Positions 27,001 through 35,759 of a DNA stretch of 64,000 bases are shown piece after piece (position 1 is the stretch's first letter; each line of letters opens with the position of its first letter). Position numbers and translations under genes: made by a program. The stretch spans positions 1 to 64,000 of the forward strand of contig JBKECS010000006.1 in the NCBI GenBank assembly GCA_047974805.1, in the 5' to 3' direction. The stretch comes from JAJXUB01 sp047974805. GTDB taxonomy: Bacteria; Actinomycetota; Actinomycetes; Actinomycetales; Dermatophilaceae. The notes below the pieces were generated by a model, which worked only from the letters and a program-made list of their open reading frames with translations, did no database searches and was not told the origin of the DNA.

Positions 27001-28910
27001 TCGGTGTCGGCGATATGAGTGGTGACGTGTTCGGCAACGGCATGTTGTTGTCGGAGCACCTTCGGCTCGTGGCCGCCTTCGATCATCGGGACATCTTCAT
27101 CGACCCGGACCCGGATCCCGCGGTTTCGTATGCCGAACGAGAGCGACTCTTCCACCTGCCGCGCAGCTCCTGGGCGGACTATGACGCGAGCCTGATCAGC
27201 CCGGGCGGGGGCGTCTTCTCGCGATCACTGAAATCCGTCTCGGTGACCGAGCCGATGCGGGCCGCCCTGGGCCTTGGGTCCGAGGTGACCACCATGACCC
27301 CGGCCGATCTCATCCATGCCATCCTGCTCGCGCCGGTGGACCTGCTGTGGAACGGCGGGATCGGGACCTATGTCAAGGCAACCGTTGAGAACAACGTCGA
27401 CGTGGGGGACCGGGCCAACGACGGGATCCGGGTCAACGGCGAACAGTTGCGCGTTGCCGTCGTCGGCGAGGGTGGCAACCTCGGCCTCACTCAGCTGGGT
27501 CGGGTCGAGGCGGCTCGCCATGGAGTGCGGGTCAACACCGACGCGATCGACAACTCTGCCGGGGTGGACACCTCTGACCACGAGGTAAACATCAAGATCC
27601 CGCTGGCAGAACTCATGCGGGGCGGCGAACTGATCGAAGAGGTCCGCAACACGTTCCTGATGTCGATGACCGACGAGGTTGCCGATGCGGTGCTGCGGGA
27701 CAACTACGAACAGAACGTCCTGTTGGGCAATGCCCGTGCTCAGGAACACATTATGGTCCCCGTCCACATCCGCCTGATGCACTGGTTGGAGGACCGCGGG
27801 TTGCTTGATCGCGCCCTGGAATTCCTGCCATCCGATGCCGACCTGCGCAAGCGTTTCGCCGAGGGTCACGGGTTGACCTCGCCCGAGTTCTCGGTCCTGG
27901 TGGCCTACGCCAAGCTCGGCATCAAGGACGACTTGCTCGCCGGGAGCCTGCCGGACGATCCGTGGTTCACCCAGACGTTGGCGGACTACTTCCCGGTGGC
28001 GATGCAACAGGCCTATGGGCCGTCCTTGCAGACCCATCCACTGCGGCGCGAGATCATTACCAACGCCGTGGCGAATTCGCTGGTCAACCGCGGGGGGATC
28101 ACCTTCGCGTTCCGTGCAATGGAGGAAACCGGCGCCACCGTCGAGCACGTGGCCCAAGCGTTCGTGGTCGCTCGGGAGGTCTTCGACCTGGCTGGTTTCG
28201 TCAGCCAGGTCGAGGCGCTGGACAACGTCGTGCCGACCGCGGCACAGACCCGCCTATATCTGGAGTTCCGTCGCTTGCTCGACCGGGCGGTGCGCTGGCT
28301 GCTGCACTCACGGCCCTCCCGACTCGACATTGCCGTCGAGATCGAGCGATTCGCCGCGACCGTGCAGGACTGGGGCCCGCGGGTGCCTGGCCTGCTCACT
28401 GGGGCCGAGCAGGACCGGCTGCGGCGTCGGGCTGCGGAGTTCGCCGAGGGCGGTATTCCCGAGGACCTGGCGGTGCGGGCTGCTGCGCTGCTCGACCTGT
28501 ACGACCTGCTGGACATCGCCGACATCGTCACCGACACCGGTCATGCCATCGATGACGTGGCGCCGCTGTACTACCAGCTGTCGGAGACGTTCGGGATCGA
28601 CGCCATGCTGCATCGGGTCACCCGTCTGCCCCGAGAAGATCAGTGGGACGCCCTGGCCCGGGCCGCGGTTCGGGACGACCTCTATGGAGTTCTGGAGTCG
28701 CTGACGCGTTCGGTTCTTCAGACAACGGGCGAGAAGGGTGGATCACCTCAGGAGCGGCTGGAGACGTGGGTTGCCGAGAACCACGAAGCCATCGAGCGCG
28801 GGAAACGGGCCCTGACCGGCATCGTGACTCAGGACGCGCCGAACCTCGCGGCCTTGTCGGTGGCCTTGCGGACGCTGCGAGGAATCATCCGCACCGGTTC
28901 GGCGAGCTGA
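24018..28910 (+). CDS. gdh: NAD-specific glutamate dehydrogenase, large (180-kDa) class
   Basis: Catabolic NAD-dependent glutamate dehydrogenase, about 1,630 residues, converting glutamate to 2-oxoglutarate and ammonia. The N-terminal half has the ACT-like regulatory modules of this class (around PFLVDSVTGALVRRGYDIHL). The catalytic core lies about residues 790-1250 with GGLRWSDRREDFRTEI, the substrate-binding Lys region VPTGSKGGFFPKLLPD, ADKGTATFSDIANG, and VVGVGDMSGDVFGNGML for the dinucleotide fold. A helical tail follows. ATG 24018 follows GGAAACGGAGAG; ATG 24024 is possible. With pruA upstream it completes a route from proline to 2-oxoglutarate. In mycobacteria this class is controlled by GarA/PknG; that gene pair is not here. 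Confidence 0.95.
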   Translation: MTMADSAARETVLRQMSEAFAHLPAGGDRPGFVERYYHHVPTDELLGRSPQALAGAAASHVAFAQQRPAGTAKVTVFNPTTEVDGWSSPRTVVLVVTDDMPFLVDSVTGALVRRGYDIHLVVHPQLRVRRDAVGGLENITDNDPALAAPSRGVGDIAESWMQLSIDRETDESTRDQLEQDIREVLEDVRETVEDWAKMRTRCLVVAAELEGTPPAGADPDEVARAAEFLRWMAENHFTFLGYRQYRLTMTPDGETITCEPGTGLGILRSDPSASEPVAALSPVASELAHDSDLLVLTKANSLSTVHRNAYMDYVGVKVYDDAGAVVGERRFLGLYAATAYTESVERIPLVRDKVHEVIARSGVSPDSHTGKDLLGVLETYPRDELIQTPITELFETAMAVSQLQERRRTKLFVREDAFRRFVSCLVYIPRDRYNTAVRLRMSDILKEAFGGDSVEFTARVSESALARLMFVVRMPRGERVDPLTPSQRRDLEARLVEVSRTWSDRLADGLRDRLGEVDGDQLMDRFGRGFPTAYQETFTVAQTVADLRHLDRLGDGRRTSVALYRPSGGSPTVRRFKLFRTDPLSLTDVLPIFTHMGVEVIDEQPYAVTREDGNDLHVYDFGLRVTDAQIWEALPHDRLRDLFESAVLTVWDGQAESDGFNRLVLLAQLTWRQVVILRAVAKYLRQTQATFSQDYVEDALCSNPQLAAELVDLFQTRFDPARCIDDDAARQVAGDALAERILAGLDAVASLDHDRIIRSFLSVIRAGLRTNFYQRTPAGEDKAYVSIKLDPTAIPELPAPRPQFEIWVYGPRVEGVHLRFGPVARGGLRWSDRREDFRTEILGLVKAQMVKNAVIVPTGSKGGFFPKLLPDPSADRAAWLAEGVAAYRQFISGLLDLTDNRAAGQIVPPADVVRHDGDDSYLVVAADKGTATFSDIANGVARDDGFWLDDAFASGGSAGYDHKAMGITARGAWESVKRHFRELGVDTQRESVTVVGVGDMSGDVFGNGMLLSEHLRLVAAFDHRDIFIDPDPDPAVSYAERERLFHLPRSSWADYDASLISPGGGVFSRSLKSVSVTEPMRAALGLGSEVTTMTPADLIHAILLAPVDLLWNGGIGTYVKATVENNVDVGDRANDGIRVNGEQLRVAVVGEGGNLGLTQLGRVEAARHGVRVNTDAIDNSAGVDTSDHEVNIKIPLAELMRGGELIEEVRNTFLMSMTDEVADAVLRDNYEQNVLLGNARAQEHIMVPVHIRLMHWLEDRGLLDRALEFLPSDADLRKRFAEGHGLTSPEFSVLVAYAKLGIKDDLLAGSLPDDPWFTQTLADYFPVAMQQAYGPSLQTHPLRREIITNAVANSLVNRGGITFAFRAMEETGATVEHVAQAFVVAREVFDLAGFVSQVEALDNVVPTAAQTRLYLEFRRLLDRAVRWLLHSRPSRLDIAVEIERFAATVQDWGPRVPGLLTGAEQDRLRRRAAEFAEGGIPEDLAVRAAALLDLYDLLDIADIVTDTGHAIDDVAPLYYQLSETFGIDAMLHRVTRLPREDQWDALARAAVRDDLYGVLESLTRSVLQTTGEKGGSPQERLETWVAENHEAIERGKRALTGIVTQDAPNLAALSVALRTLRGIIRTGSAS

Positions 28911-28955
28911 CTGGACGCCGAGGACCGCATACGGACTGGTGACCGAACCCCTACC

Positions 28956-30431
28956 ATGACGGCACGCAATGAGATCCTGCGGGATGCCCTCGCCGAGACG
29001 GACGCTGACTGGCTCCGCCAGCTCATGGGCGACTGGCAGCTCATCTCGGATCTGTCCTTCGCCGACCTGACCCTGGTCGTGCCGCACGACCAGGGGTGGG
29101 TCTGCGTCGGGCATGTTCGGCCGAACACCGGGCCGATGGTCTTCTACGAAGACGTCGTCGGCAGGCTGTTTCCCGACCAGGTCAACCCCAGCTTGTCCCG
29201 GGCTTTCCGAAGTGGGCGCATCGTCAGGTCGCCTAGTCCGGTCGAGCGGTATGGCGTGCGCGTGCATGAGGAGTGCGTCCCGGTGGTTCATAACGGGCGA
29301 CCCATCGCGGTGATCACCCGGCACTCCCCGAGCACGAATCGTCGCGAGCCGAGCCTGTTGGAGGACACCTATCGGTTCCTCGCGGACGCCATCACGGCGA
29401 TGGTGTCCACCGGGGAGTTCCCCAGCGCCGCGGCCGCCACCGGTGTCCGTCGTGGAGCCCCCCGGGTCGGGGACGGCGTGATCCATCTTGATGAGGACGG
29501 GGGCGTGGAGTACGCCAGTCCCAACGCCGTTTCCGCACTTCACCGGCTTGGCCATCACGAGGTGGTGATGGGCAACAGCCTGCCGATGATCATCACCACC
29601 TTGCTGCAGCAGAGCGCCACCCAGGTGGATGAGTCACTGGCGCTTGTGGTCACCGGACGGGCACCATGGCGCTCGGAAGTGGTCGCCAACGGCTCGACGG
29701 TGACGTTGCGGGCGCTCCCGTTGACCCGCGGCGGGGTCCGGTATGCCGCGCTGGTGCTCCTGCGTGACGTCACCGAGTTGCGTCGTCGGGAGCGGGAGCT
29801 GTTGACCAAGGACGCCACGATCAGGGAGATCCACCACCGGGTGAAGAACAATCTCCAGAACGTTGCCGCGCTGCTGCGATTGCAGTCCCGGCGTTTGGGT
29901 GACTCGCCCGGCCATTCCGCGTTGGAGGAGGCCGAACGACGCGTTGCCACGATCGCCCTCGTGCACGAGACCCTCAGCCGGGGGTTCGATGAGACCGTGA
30001 CCTTCGACGACCTGGCCGTCCGAGGAATCCGAGCGGTGGTCGACGTGTCCGCCGGCGAGTACGGTATCGATCCGGTCATTCGCGGTAGCTTCGGGCAGGT
30101 CAGCGCCGATGATGCGACCAGCTTGGCCATGATCATCTCCGAGCTGGTCCAAAACGCGGCTGATCACGGGCTGCCGGATCGGCATGGCCGCCTCACGGTG
30201 ACGGCGACCCGCAGCCAGGAACGAGGCGAGGACGTGCTCACCGTCGAGGTCACCGACGACGGCCAGGGGCTGCCGTCAGGTTTCCGACCCGGCACGTCCG
30301 GGTTGGGAACCCAGATCGTCTTGGCTCTGGTGGCCGACCTGCGAGGCTCGATCTCTTGGGAGGACAACGTCCCCGAGGGGACCCGAGTCCGGTTGCGGGT
30401 CCGCTTGCGACCGGTGGCCGAGCACGGTTAG
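28956..30431 (+). CDS. pdtaS: cytosolic sensor histidine kinase PdtaS
   Basis: About 491 residues, no transmembrane helix. An N-terminal GAF-like sensor (about 20-155), a PAS-like region (about 175-280), then a HisKA_2 domain with IREIHHRVKNNLQNVAALLR (phosphoacceptor His near residue 292-293) and an HATPase domain (DDGQGLPSGF and TSGLGTQIVLAL). In M. tuberculosis PdtaS signals to the RNA-binding antiterminator PdtaR. The pdtaR gene is not adjacent. The convergent whiB1 next door reproduces the mycobacterial Rv3219/Rv3220c arrangement, which strengthens the call. Confidence 0.93.
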   Translation: MTARNEILRDALAETDADWLRQLMGDWQLISDLSFADLTLVVPHDQGWVCVGHVRPNTGPMVFYEDVVGRLFPDQVNPSLSRAFRSGRIVRSPSPVERYGVRVHEECVPVVHNGRPIAVITRHSPSTNRREPSLLEDTYRFLADAITAMVSTGEFPSAAAATGVRRGAPRVGDGVIHLDEDGGVEYASPNAVSALHRLGHHEVVMGNSLPMIITTLLQQSATQVDESLALVVTGRAPWRSEVVANGSTVTLRALPLTRGGVRYAALVLLRDVTELRRRERELLTKDATIREIHHRVKNNLQNVAALLRLQSRRLGDSPGHSALEEAERRVATIALVHETLSRGFDETVTFDDLAVRGIRAVVDVSAGEYGIDPVIRGSFGQVSADDATSLAMIISELVQNAADHGLPDRHGRLTVTATRSQERGEDVLTVEVTDDGQGLPSGFRPGTSGLGTQIVLALVADLRGSISWEDNVPEGTRVRLRVRLRPVAEHG

Positions 30432-30448
30432 GCCACGGGCGGGGGGAA

Positions 30449-30697
30449 TCAGCCGGCGCGACGGGCGCGGGCGTTGCGCCGCTTCAGGGCGCGTCGCTCA
30501 TCCTCGGACATGCCGCCCCACACGCCGGAGTCCTGGCCGGACTCGATGGCCCACTTCAAGCAGGTGTCCAGCACGTCACAACGGCGGCACACTGCTTTGG
30601 CCTCCTCGATCTGCAGAACGGCCGGGCCGGTGTTCCCAATAGGGAAGAACAGCTCGGGGTCCTCGTCGAGGCAGGCAGCGCGGTCGCGCCAATCCAT
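30449..30697 (-). CDS. whiB1: WhiB1-type iron-sulfur transcription factor
   Basis: An 82-residue WhiB protein. The four [4Fe-4S] ligands are Cys9, Cys37, Cys40 and Cys46 (AACLDEDPELFF; VCRRCDVLDTC), followed by the G(V/I)WGG turn and a basic tail RRALKRRNARARRAG that contacts DNA. WhiB1 reacts with nitric oxide through its cluster and binds the primary sigma factor region 4. ATG at 30697 follows AAGGAG with an 11-nt spacing. It converges with pdtaS, as in mycobacteria. Confidence 0.95.
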   Translation of the reverse strand: MDWRDRAACLDEDPELFFPIGNTGPAVLQIEEAKAVCRRCDVLDTCLKWAIESGQDSGVWGGMSEDERRALKRRNARARRAG

Positions 30698-30984
30698 AGG
30701 AAATCGTGCTCCTTGCAGGTTCGAACGACAATGATTGCTCGGGCCGGCCCACCCTAGAAGGGGAGGGGACGGTGGTGCCGCTTCATCGCAGCAGCCGACG
30801 CAAGCGCGCAGAAAACCAAGACAATGCTAGTACGTCACTCCGAGTCAGAACACCCTTGCAACGCCGCGAATATCCCGGATGTTCCCTTGTCGTGGCCAAT
30901 GCCTGCGTCTTGTCGACGCTGCGTACCCGGATCGACCGGGGAAGGGTGCACCAGCGCCGCTGAGGTGTTCGTAGGATAATCGAC
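30698..30984. promoter_or_regulatory. whiB1 / membrane-protein divergent intergenic region
   Basis: 287 bp without a convincing gene. It contains the whiB1 leader with its Shine-Dalgarno site, the palindrome GTTCGAAC (30719-30726), a weak minus-strand -10 TAGCAT (30829-30824), and at the far end TAGGAT (30972-30977), which would place transcription start next to GTG 30985. Short reading frames here look like composition artefacts. Confidence 0.35.
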
Positions 30985-31365
30985 GTGCCGGCTGCTTATG
31001 GAGAATCCCGGAAACGGACCTGGGCGGCTATCGCCGCCTCAGTGTCCGGGTTGTATGCCGTGGCGCTGGGTGCGGTGGTGGTGTTCTACGTGGCCGAACT
31101 CGTGCAGGGAGCTGGATCGGACCCCGTTCGGGTGATCACCTCCTCGGTCCTCATCGCGATGTTCGCTGTCGGACTGAGCGTGCTCTGCCTGGGATGGGCC
31201 AAGGGGATGGGCTGGGTGCGTACCCCGACGATTGTGTGGTGCCTGCTCCTCCTCCCGGTAACAGTTAGCCTGCTCCAGGCCGGGCAGGCGATCCTCGCCG
31301 TCGGGGTGGGCGGGTCTGGCCTGCTAGGGCTGGTTGCCGCGATCCGCGGCGGTGCCGACGAGTGA
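30985..31365 (+). CDS. small four-helix membrane protein, function unknown
   Basis: 126 residues with four hydrophobic segments (about 10-38, 47-68, 78-96, 98-120) and a short basic N-terminus, so an integral membrane protein with both ends probably inside. No family motif recognised. The GTG start has no Shine-Dalgarno sequence but lies 7 nt after TAGGAT, suggesting a leaderless message. It converges with the FHA-EssC-type gene. Confidence 0.7.
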   Translation: MPAAYGESRKRTWAAIAASVSGLYAVALGAVVVFYVAELVQGAGSDPVRVITSSVLIAMFAVGLSVLCLGWAKGMGWVRTPTIVWCLLLLPVTVSLLQAGQAILAVGVGGSGLLGLVAAIRGGADE

Positions 31366-31378
31366 CCTAGCCTGCGGG

Positions 31379-34300
31379 TTATTGGGGGGTGGCCACTTGC
31401 ACCCAGGTGGCCACCCCGGAGTCAATGAGCCAGCCTCGGCCGGGGACGCCGCCGGTGGCTCGCCGGTTCGTGATGCCGAAGACGTCTGACTCGGCGGGTC
31501 CGTGGGTTCCCAGCAGCAGGCCGCAACGGTGGGCCGCCACATCGACGACAAGACCCCGGAAGAGCCGGGCTAGCTGGCCGGTTTCGGCCACCGCCGAGAC
31601 GACGAATCGATCCGGATCATCCCGGATGAGGCCAAGGATTCGCTCCTCAAGGGGGGTGCCGACGAGCCGATCGGCATCGTCGAGGAGCACATGGACCCGC
31701 CGGGTTTCCCTCGTGTCGGCCAGTTGCGCGATACCGCCGCCGACGTCCGATTCGGGCGCCACGATGAGATGTTCCGGCAGGGGCGTGCCCAGTACGTACG
31801 AGACGTCGGCGGTAGTTATCAAGACGGCCCGCTCACCGTGTCCGGCCGCGGTCACGGCCAAGGTCGTCAACGCCGTTGTACGTCCTGAGCCGGGCGAGCC
31901 CAGGATCAGCCGACGCTGGCTACGGGGGCTGAAGCCGCAGGGGTGCAGATCTTCATCGACGGCACAGGCCGACGGCGCCGATGGGTGAGCAGGCACGCCC
32001 CTCAGGGTCGATAGCGGCAGTTGCGTCGGAAGGACGGGCACCGTGAATGGGACGTTGATGGAACCGGCCGGTCCCGCTGACTCGGCCAAATCGGCCAGCG
32101 CCGCCAGTTGGCTGCTGGCGTCCGGGGACTGGCCGAGATGAGCAATCTGAATCGTGGCCGCTGTGCCGATCAACCTGCCGCGACCTTCCGGCAGCGCCGG
32201 CGTCGAGCCGTCAGTGGCAGTCGTGCCCGACCAAGCAGCAGTTGAGCTGGGCAACCCGGCAAGGGCGGCCGGCATCGGGTCCAACCTGCCCAGCACGATC
32301 GCTGTGCGGGACAGCCTGGCTGCTCGTCCGGTCAGCAGCGCGGGACCTCCGGTGACGACGAGGTGAAGGTCGACAGTGGCAGCCTGACGAAGCAGCGTCA
32401 GGATGTCGCCGGTCCGGTCCACCTGCCCGGGGTCGGCGCTGTCGGCGAAGGACTCCCAACCATCGATGAGCAGGACCATTCGGGCCGGAGCGGACAGCGG
32501 ATCCTGGTCACGCCAGCGAGCGACGCTGGGTAGTCCTCGGTCGGTCAGTTCCACTTGGCGGGCCGCAATCTCCGTTCGGAGTCGGGTGAGGAGACGGTCG
32601 AGCCGCTCCAGGTCACCCACGGGGACAACCCCACCCACCCACGGCAATCTGGCGCAGGTATGCAGCCCCGTGCCCCCGTCGATGGCGTAGCCCACTGTGG
32701 GTATCACCGCCTGGCCCAGGCCTGCGAGCAGCGTGCGCGAGGCGGTGGTTCGACCGGTACCCGGACCGCCGATGATGGCCAGTCCGCCGGTTTCCCGTGG
32801 TGGCCACGTGAACCAGCCCTGGCTCTGCTGTTCGGGGGTGTCGACCAGGCCCAGCGGCACTCCGTCCGGCACGTCCTGCTCCAGGGTGTGATCAACGCTG
32901 ATCGACACCGGCAATGGGGCCAGCCAGGGTGAAGGTTGTGGCCGTGCCTGCGCCAGCTTCGCCGCCTGGGCGGTGACACCGACGATGATGTCCAGGTCGG
33001 TCGTTCCCGCCCCGCTTCGGACCTGCTCCCGAGGCTGATCGTCGCCTCCGCGCGTCCGGCGTGGTGCCGGGGAGTCGACGGTGACCGACAACGGCGGAGC
33101 CGCCAGCGCCTTCGCGCCGGTGACTTGGGCGGTCTGGAAGAGGACCTGGGAGGTGGGCTGCGTCGAGGCATACGCTCGACCGGGCAGGTCAGGTGGCAGG
33201 TGGGCGGCATGTGCCGTGCCGATGATCTGTTCGGAGTCCATGGCGTCGCGGACCCTCAGCGCGATTCGGAGGTTGACGTTGGCGGCGATCTCGGGAGAAA
33301 TGGCGCCGCCCGGTCGCTGCGTCGCCACGATGAGGTGCAGCCCCAGCGAACGCCCGACGGCGGCGAGGCGGATCAGGCCGGAGACGAAGGCTGGCAATTC
33401 GTCGATGAGCAGCCGGAATTCGTCGATGACGATGACCAGGCGGGGCAGCGGCATCTGGTCTTGGTGACTCGCGGCATGGTAGTCCGCCCACGAGGTCGCG
33501 TTGAATGTGGCGAGCAAGCGCTCTCGGCGGGATAGTTCCGCGCCCAGGCTGACCAGCGCGCGATTGGCCAGGTCGGCGTCCAAATCCGTCACGAGACCAA
33601 CCGTGTGCGGCAGGTCCCGACACCCGCTGAACGCCGCTCCGCCCTTGTAGTCCACTAGGACCAGGCTCAGTTCTTCCGGTGAGCAGGTTATGGCCAAGGC
33701 GGCCACCAGGGTCTGCAGAAGCTCCGATTTGCCACTTCCGGTGGTGCCCCCGACGAGCACGTGAGGCCCATCGGTGTCCAGGTCGATAACCTGCGGCCCC
33801 TCAGCGTTGACTCCGATGGGGATGCGGGCGATGCCGGCGTGAGACCTCCAGGCGTCCACCAACGACTGAGGGTCGGCGGGATCGACCTGAAGTAGATCGA
33901 TCAGACGACACCGGTCCGGTGGCACCGTGCCGTCGGGCCGATCCGTCGGTCGAAGCGGCGCTAAGGCTCGCGACAGGCGCTCGGTCCAGGCCGGACCGAC
34001 TTGATCCAGGACGAGGTCGCCGATCTCCGTGATCGTCTCTGTCGATTCCTCGGACCGGGACACCCGGCGTCGGCGGGTGATGGTGGCGCCGCCCGTCTCA
34101 TCGATGGCTATCGCTGCGCGGCACCCCGTCGGAGGGCCGGACCGCCCGGCGAGGGCGATGACCATAAGGCTGGAGTCGTTGCCGGCGAGCTCGATCAGGT
34201 CGGCCATGGCGCGCGGTGTGTGGTTGGTTCCCTCGGTTATCGGCTGAGGGCCGATGACCAGCAGGTCGGTGCTGGAAGCGACCGGGTGTTGCCCGGTCAC

Positions 34301-35698
34301 CGGACCGCCGGCAGTGCGTTGGGCCGCCCGCTCGGCCAGTCGAGCCAGCACCTGAGCATCGGTGAGGTCCCGTCCAGCTCGGTGGGGGAGGAGGTCCCAC
34401 CATGCTCGTTCGCTGGCCGGGGCCGCCCCGACCACCCAGATACTCAACGCACCCGGAGGGCACCACACCGCCAGCTGGCCCACGATCGCATCGCCGACGC
34501 GGCGGCCCTGCCGATCTTCGCGCCCAGGATCGACGTTGGCCACGATGGCCAGAGCGCCACAGTCGCCGAGTTCGAGCAGGACCGGAGCCGCAGCGATGGT
34601 CGGTGTCTCTATGTGGGAGGAGCCGACGACGTCCACATGGGCCGGGACGGTGCCGGTCCCGATCCGGACGGTCAGCCAGTGTGGCGCGCCCGGTTCCCGA
34701 CTCCATAGCCGGCGGTCGATGTCTCGAGCGCATTCGAGCACGGTCATCGGGTCGGGGGCGATCGTGTCCAAGGCTTCGCGCTCGGTGTCGATGGCGGTGT
34801 CGATGGCGGCTTGAGCCTCGTCGCGCCTTTCCTCGTATCGCGCTTGGGCGGTGGCCTGCCGGGCACGCGCGGCGCGCCGTTCGGTCCAGGTTGTCGACCA
34901 GCCGATCAACGGCCCCATGAGGGCGAAGGCGAGCAGTTGGGGACCCCACATCAGCGCCATGACCGCGGCTATCGGCAGCGGGATCAGAATGGGAATCCAC
35001 GCTGTCCGTGCGGTCTGCTCAGGCAAGGGAGGGGTCGGGAGCGTCACCGGCACGGGTGGGGGAGGACGATGATCGACTGCTCCGCGGTGGACTCCAATGG
35101 TGCCGTCTCCGGGCGCCTCGATCGGGGCTGGAGCGCCCCTGCCCACGCGGACCTGCAACCGGGAGCGGCCCAGGAGGACCTGCTGGCCCGGCTGGAGACG
35201 TGCGGTCAACTGCTCGGTGCCGTCCGGGCCCAGCACCCCATTCGTCGAGGAGTCGTCGATCAGGTCGATGCCGGACCCGGTGACAAGGACACGGGCGTGG
35301 CGGCGAGACATGGCCTGGTCGGCAATGACGAGGTGGCAAGAACCATCGCGTCCCACCCGATGCGTTCCTGGCGTCAGCCCGATCCCGTGGCCGGCGTCCG
35401 GTCCGGCGACGACGACGAGGCGGACCACGGCCCGGGTGACGCCGCCTGCGGCGGCGGTGCCTGCCGGGTCGGTGGCCACAGGCGGCGTCGTGCCGAGGCT
35501 GAGCACGGCCCCATCGACCAACGGGGGCATGCCGAAGGGGGCGGTGAGTGGCAACGGCTGACCGTTGCAGCGCACCGAACTCAGCGACGCGAGGCCGCCG
35601 GCTCGAAGAACCTGTGACAACGGGCACCCAAGGCCCCCCTCGACAACGAGATCGTGCCGGTGCCCGGATGGGTCGAGAACGGTCAGGCGCAGCGGCAT
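31379..35698 (-). CDS. FHA-domain FtsK/SpoIIIE triple ATPase, EssC/EccC-like
   Basis: About 1,439 residues. Order: N-terminal beta-grasp-like region, FHA phosphothreonine-binding domain (about 100-190, with RVGRDGSCHLVI and MSRRHARV), two close transmembrane helices (about 235-270), a linker, then three FtsK-type ATPase modules. The first has a canonical P-loop GTTGSGKSELLQ (near 653) and Walker B LVIVIDEF. The second and third read GGPGTGRTT (near 981) and GSPGSGRTT (near 1268), with Arg for the P-loop Lys. This plan matches the motor of type VII secretion (EssC/EccC). No WXG100, EccB/D/E, EsaA or EssB gene is visible here, so its substrates are unknown. TATGGT (35710-35705, minus) ends six bases before ATG 35698. 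Confidence 0.88.
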   Translation of the reverse strand: MPLRLTVLDPSGHRHDLVVEGGLGCPLSQVLRAGGLASLSSVRCNGQPLPLTAPFGMPPLVDGAVLSLGTTPPVATDPAGTAAAGGVTRAVVRLVVVAGPDAGHGIGLTPGTHRVGRDGSCHLVIADQAMSRRHARVLVTGSGIDLIDDSSTNGVLGPDGTEQLTARLQPGQQVLLGRSRLQVRVGRGAPAPIEAPGDGTIGVHRGAVDHRPPPPVPVTLPTPPLPEQTARTAWIPILIPLPIAAVMALMWGPQLLAFALMGPLIGWSTTWTERRAARARQATAQARYEERRDEAQAAIDTAIDTEREALDTIAPDPMTVLECARDIDRRLWSREPGAPHWLTVRIGTGTVPAHVDVVGSSHIETPTIAAAPVLLELGDCGALAIVANVDPGREDRQGRRVGDAIVGQLAVWCPPGALSIWVVGAAPASERAWWDLLPHRAGRDLTDAQVLARLAERAAQRTAGGPVTGQHPVASSTDLLVIGPQPITEGTNHTPRAMADLIELAGNDSSLMVIALAGRSGPPTGCRAAIAIDETGGATITRRRRVSRSEESTETITEIGDLVLDQVGPAWTERLSRALAPLRPTDRPDGTVPPDRCRLIDLLQVDPADPQSLVDAWRSHAGIARIPIGVNAEGPQVIDLDTDGPHVLVGGTTGSGKSELLQTLVAALAITCSPEELSLVLVDYKGGAAFSGCRDLPHTVGLVTDLDADLANRALVSLGAELSRRERLLATFNATSWADYHAASHQDQMPLPRLVIVIDEFRLLIDELPAFVSGLIRLAAVGRSLGLHLIVATQRPGGAISPEIAANVNLRIALRVRDAMDSEQIIGTAHAAHLPPDLPGRAYASTQPTSQVLFQTAQVTGAKALAAPPLSVTVDSPAPRRTRGGDDQPREQVRSGAGTTDLDIIVGVTAQAAKLAQARPQPSPWLAPLPVSISVDHTLEQDVPDGVPLGLVDTPEQQSQGWFTWPPRETGGLAIIGGPGTGRTTASRTLLAGLGQAVIPTVGYAIDGGTGLHTCARLPWVGGVVPVGDLERLDRLLTRLRTEIAARQVELTDRGLPSVARWRDQDPLSAPARMVLLIDGWESFADSADPGQVDRTGDILTLLRQAATVDLHLVVTGGPALLTGRAARLSRTAIVLGRLDPMPAALAGLPSSTAAWSGTTATDGSTPALPEGRGRLIGTAATIQIAHLGQSPDASSQLAALADLAESAGPAGSINVPFTVPVLPTQLPLSTLRGVPAHPSAPSACAVDEDLHPCGFSPRSQRRLILGSPGSGRTTALTTLAVTAAGHGERAVLITTADVSYVLGTPLPEHLIVAPESDVGGGIAQLADTRETRRVHVLLDDADRLVGTPLEERILGLIRDDPDRFVVSAVAETGQLARLFRGLVVDVAAHRCGLLLGTHGPAESDVFGITNRRATGGVPGRGWLIDSGVATWVQVATPQ

Positions 35699-35704
35699 AC
35701 CTCG

Positions 35705-35710
35705 ACCATA
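35705..35710 (-). promoter_or_regulatory. -10 element for leaderless FHA-EssC-type mRNA
   Basis: Minus-strand TATGGT ends 6 nt before ATG 35698. CGAGGT between them could alternatively act as a weak Shine-Dalgarno site. Confidence 0.35.
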
Positions 35711-35759
35711 TGGCGACGCTATGGAGCCCTCCGGAGGTTATCCACAGCAGCCCACCTGG

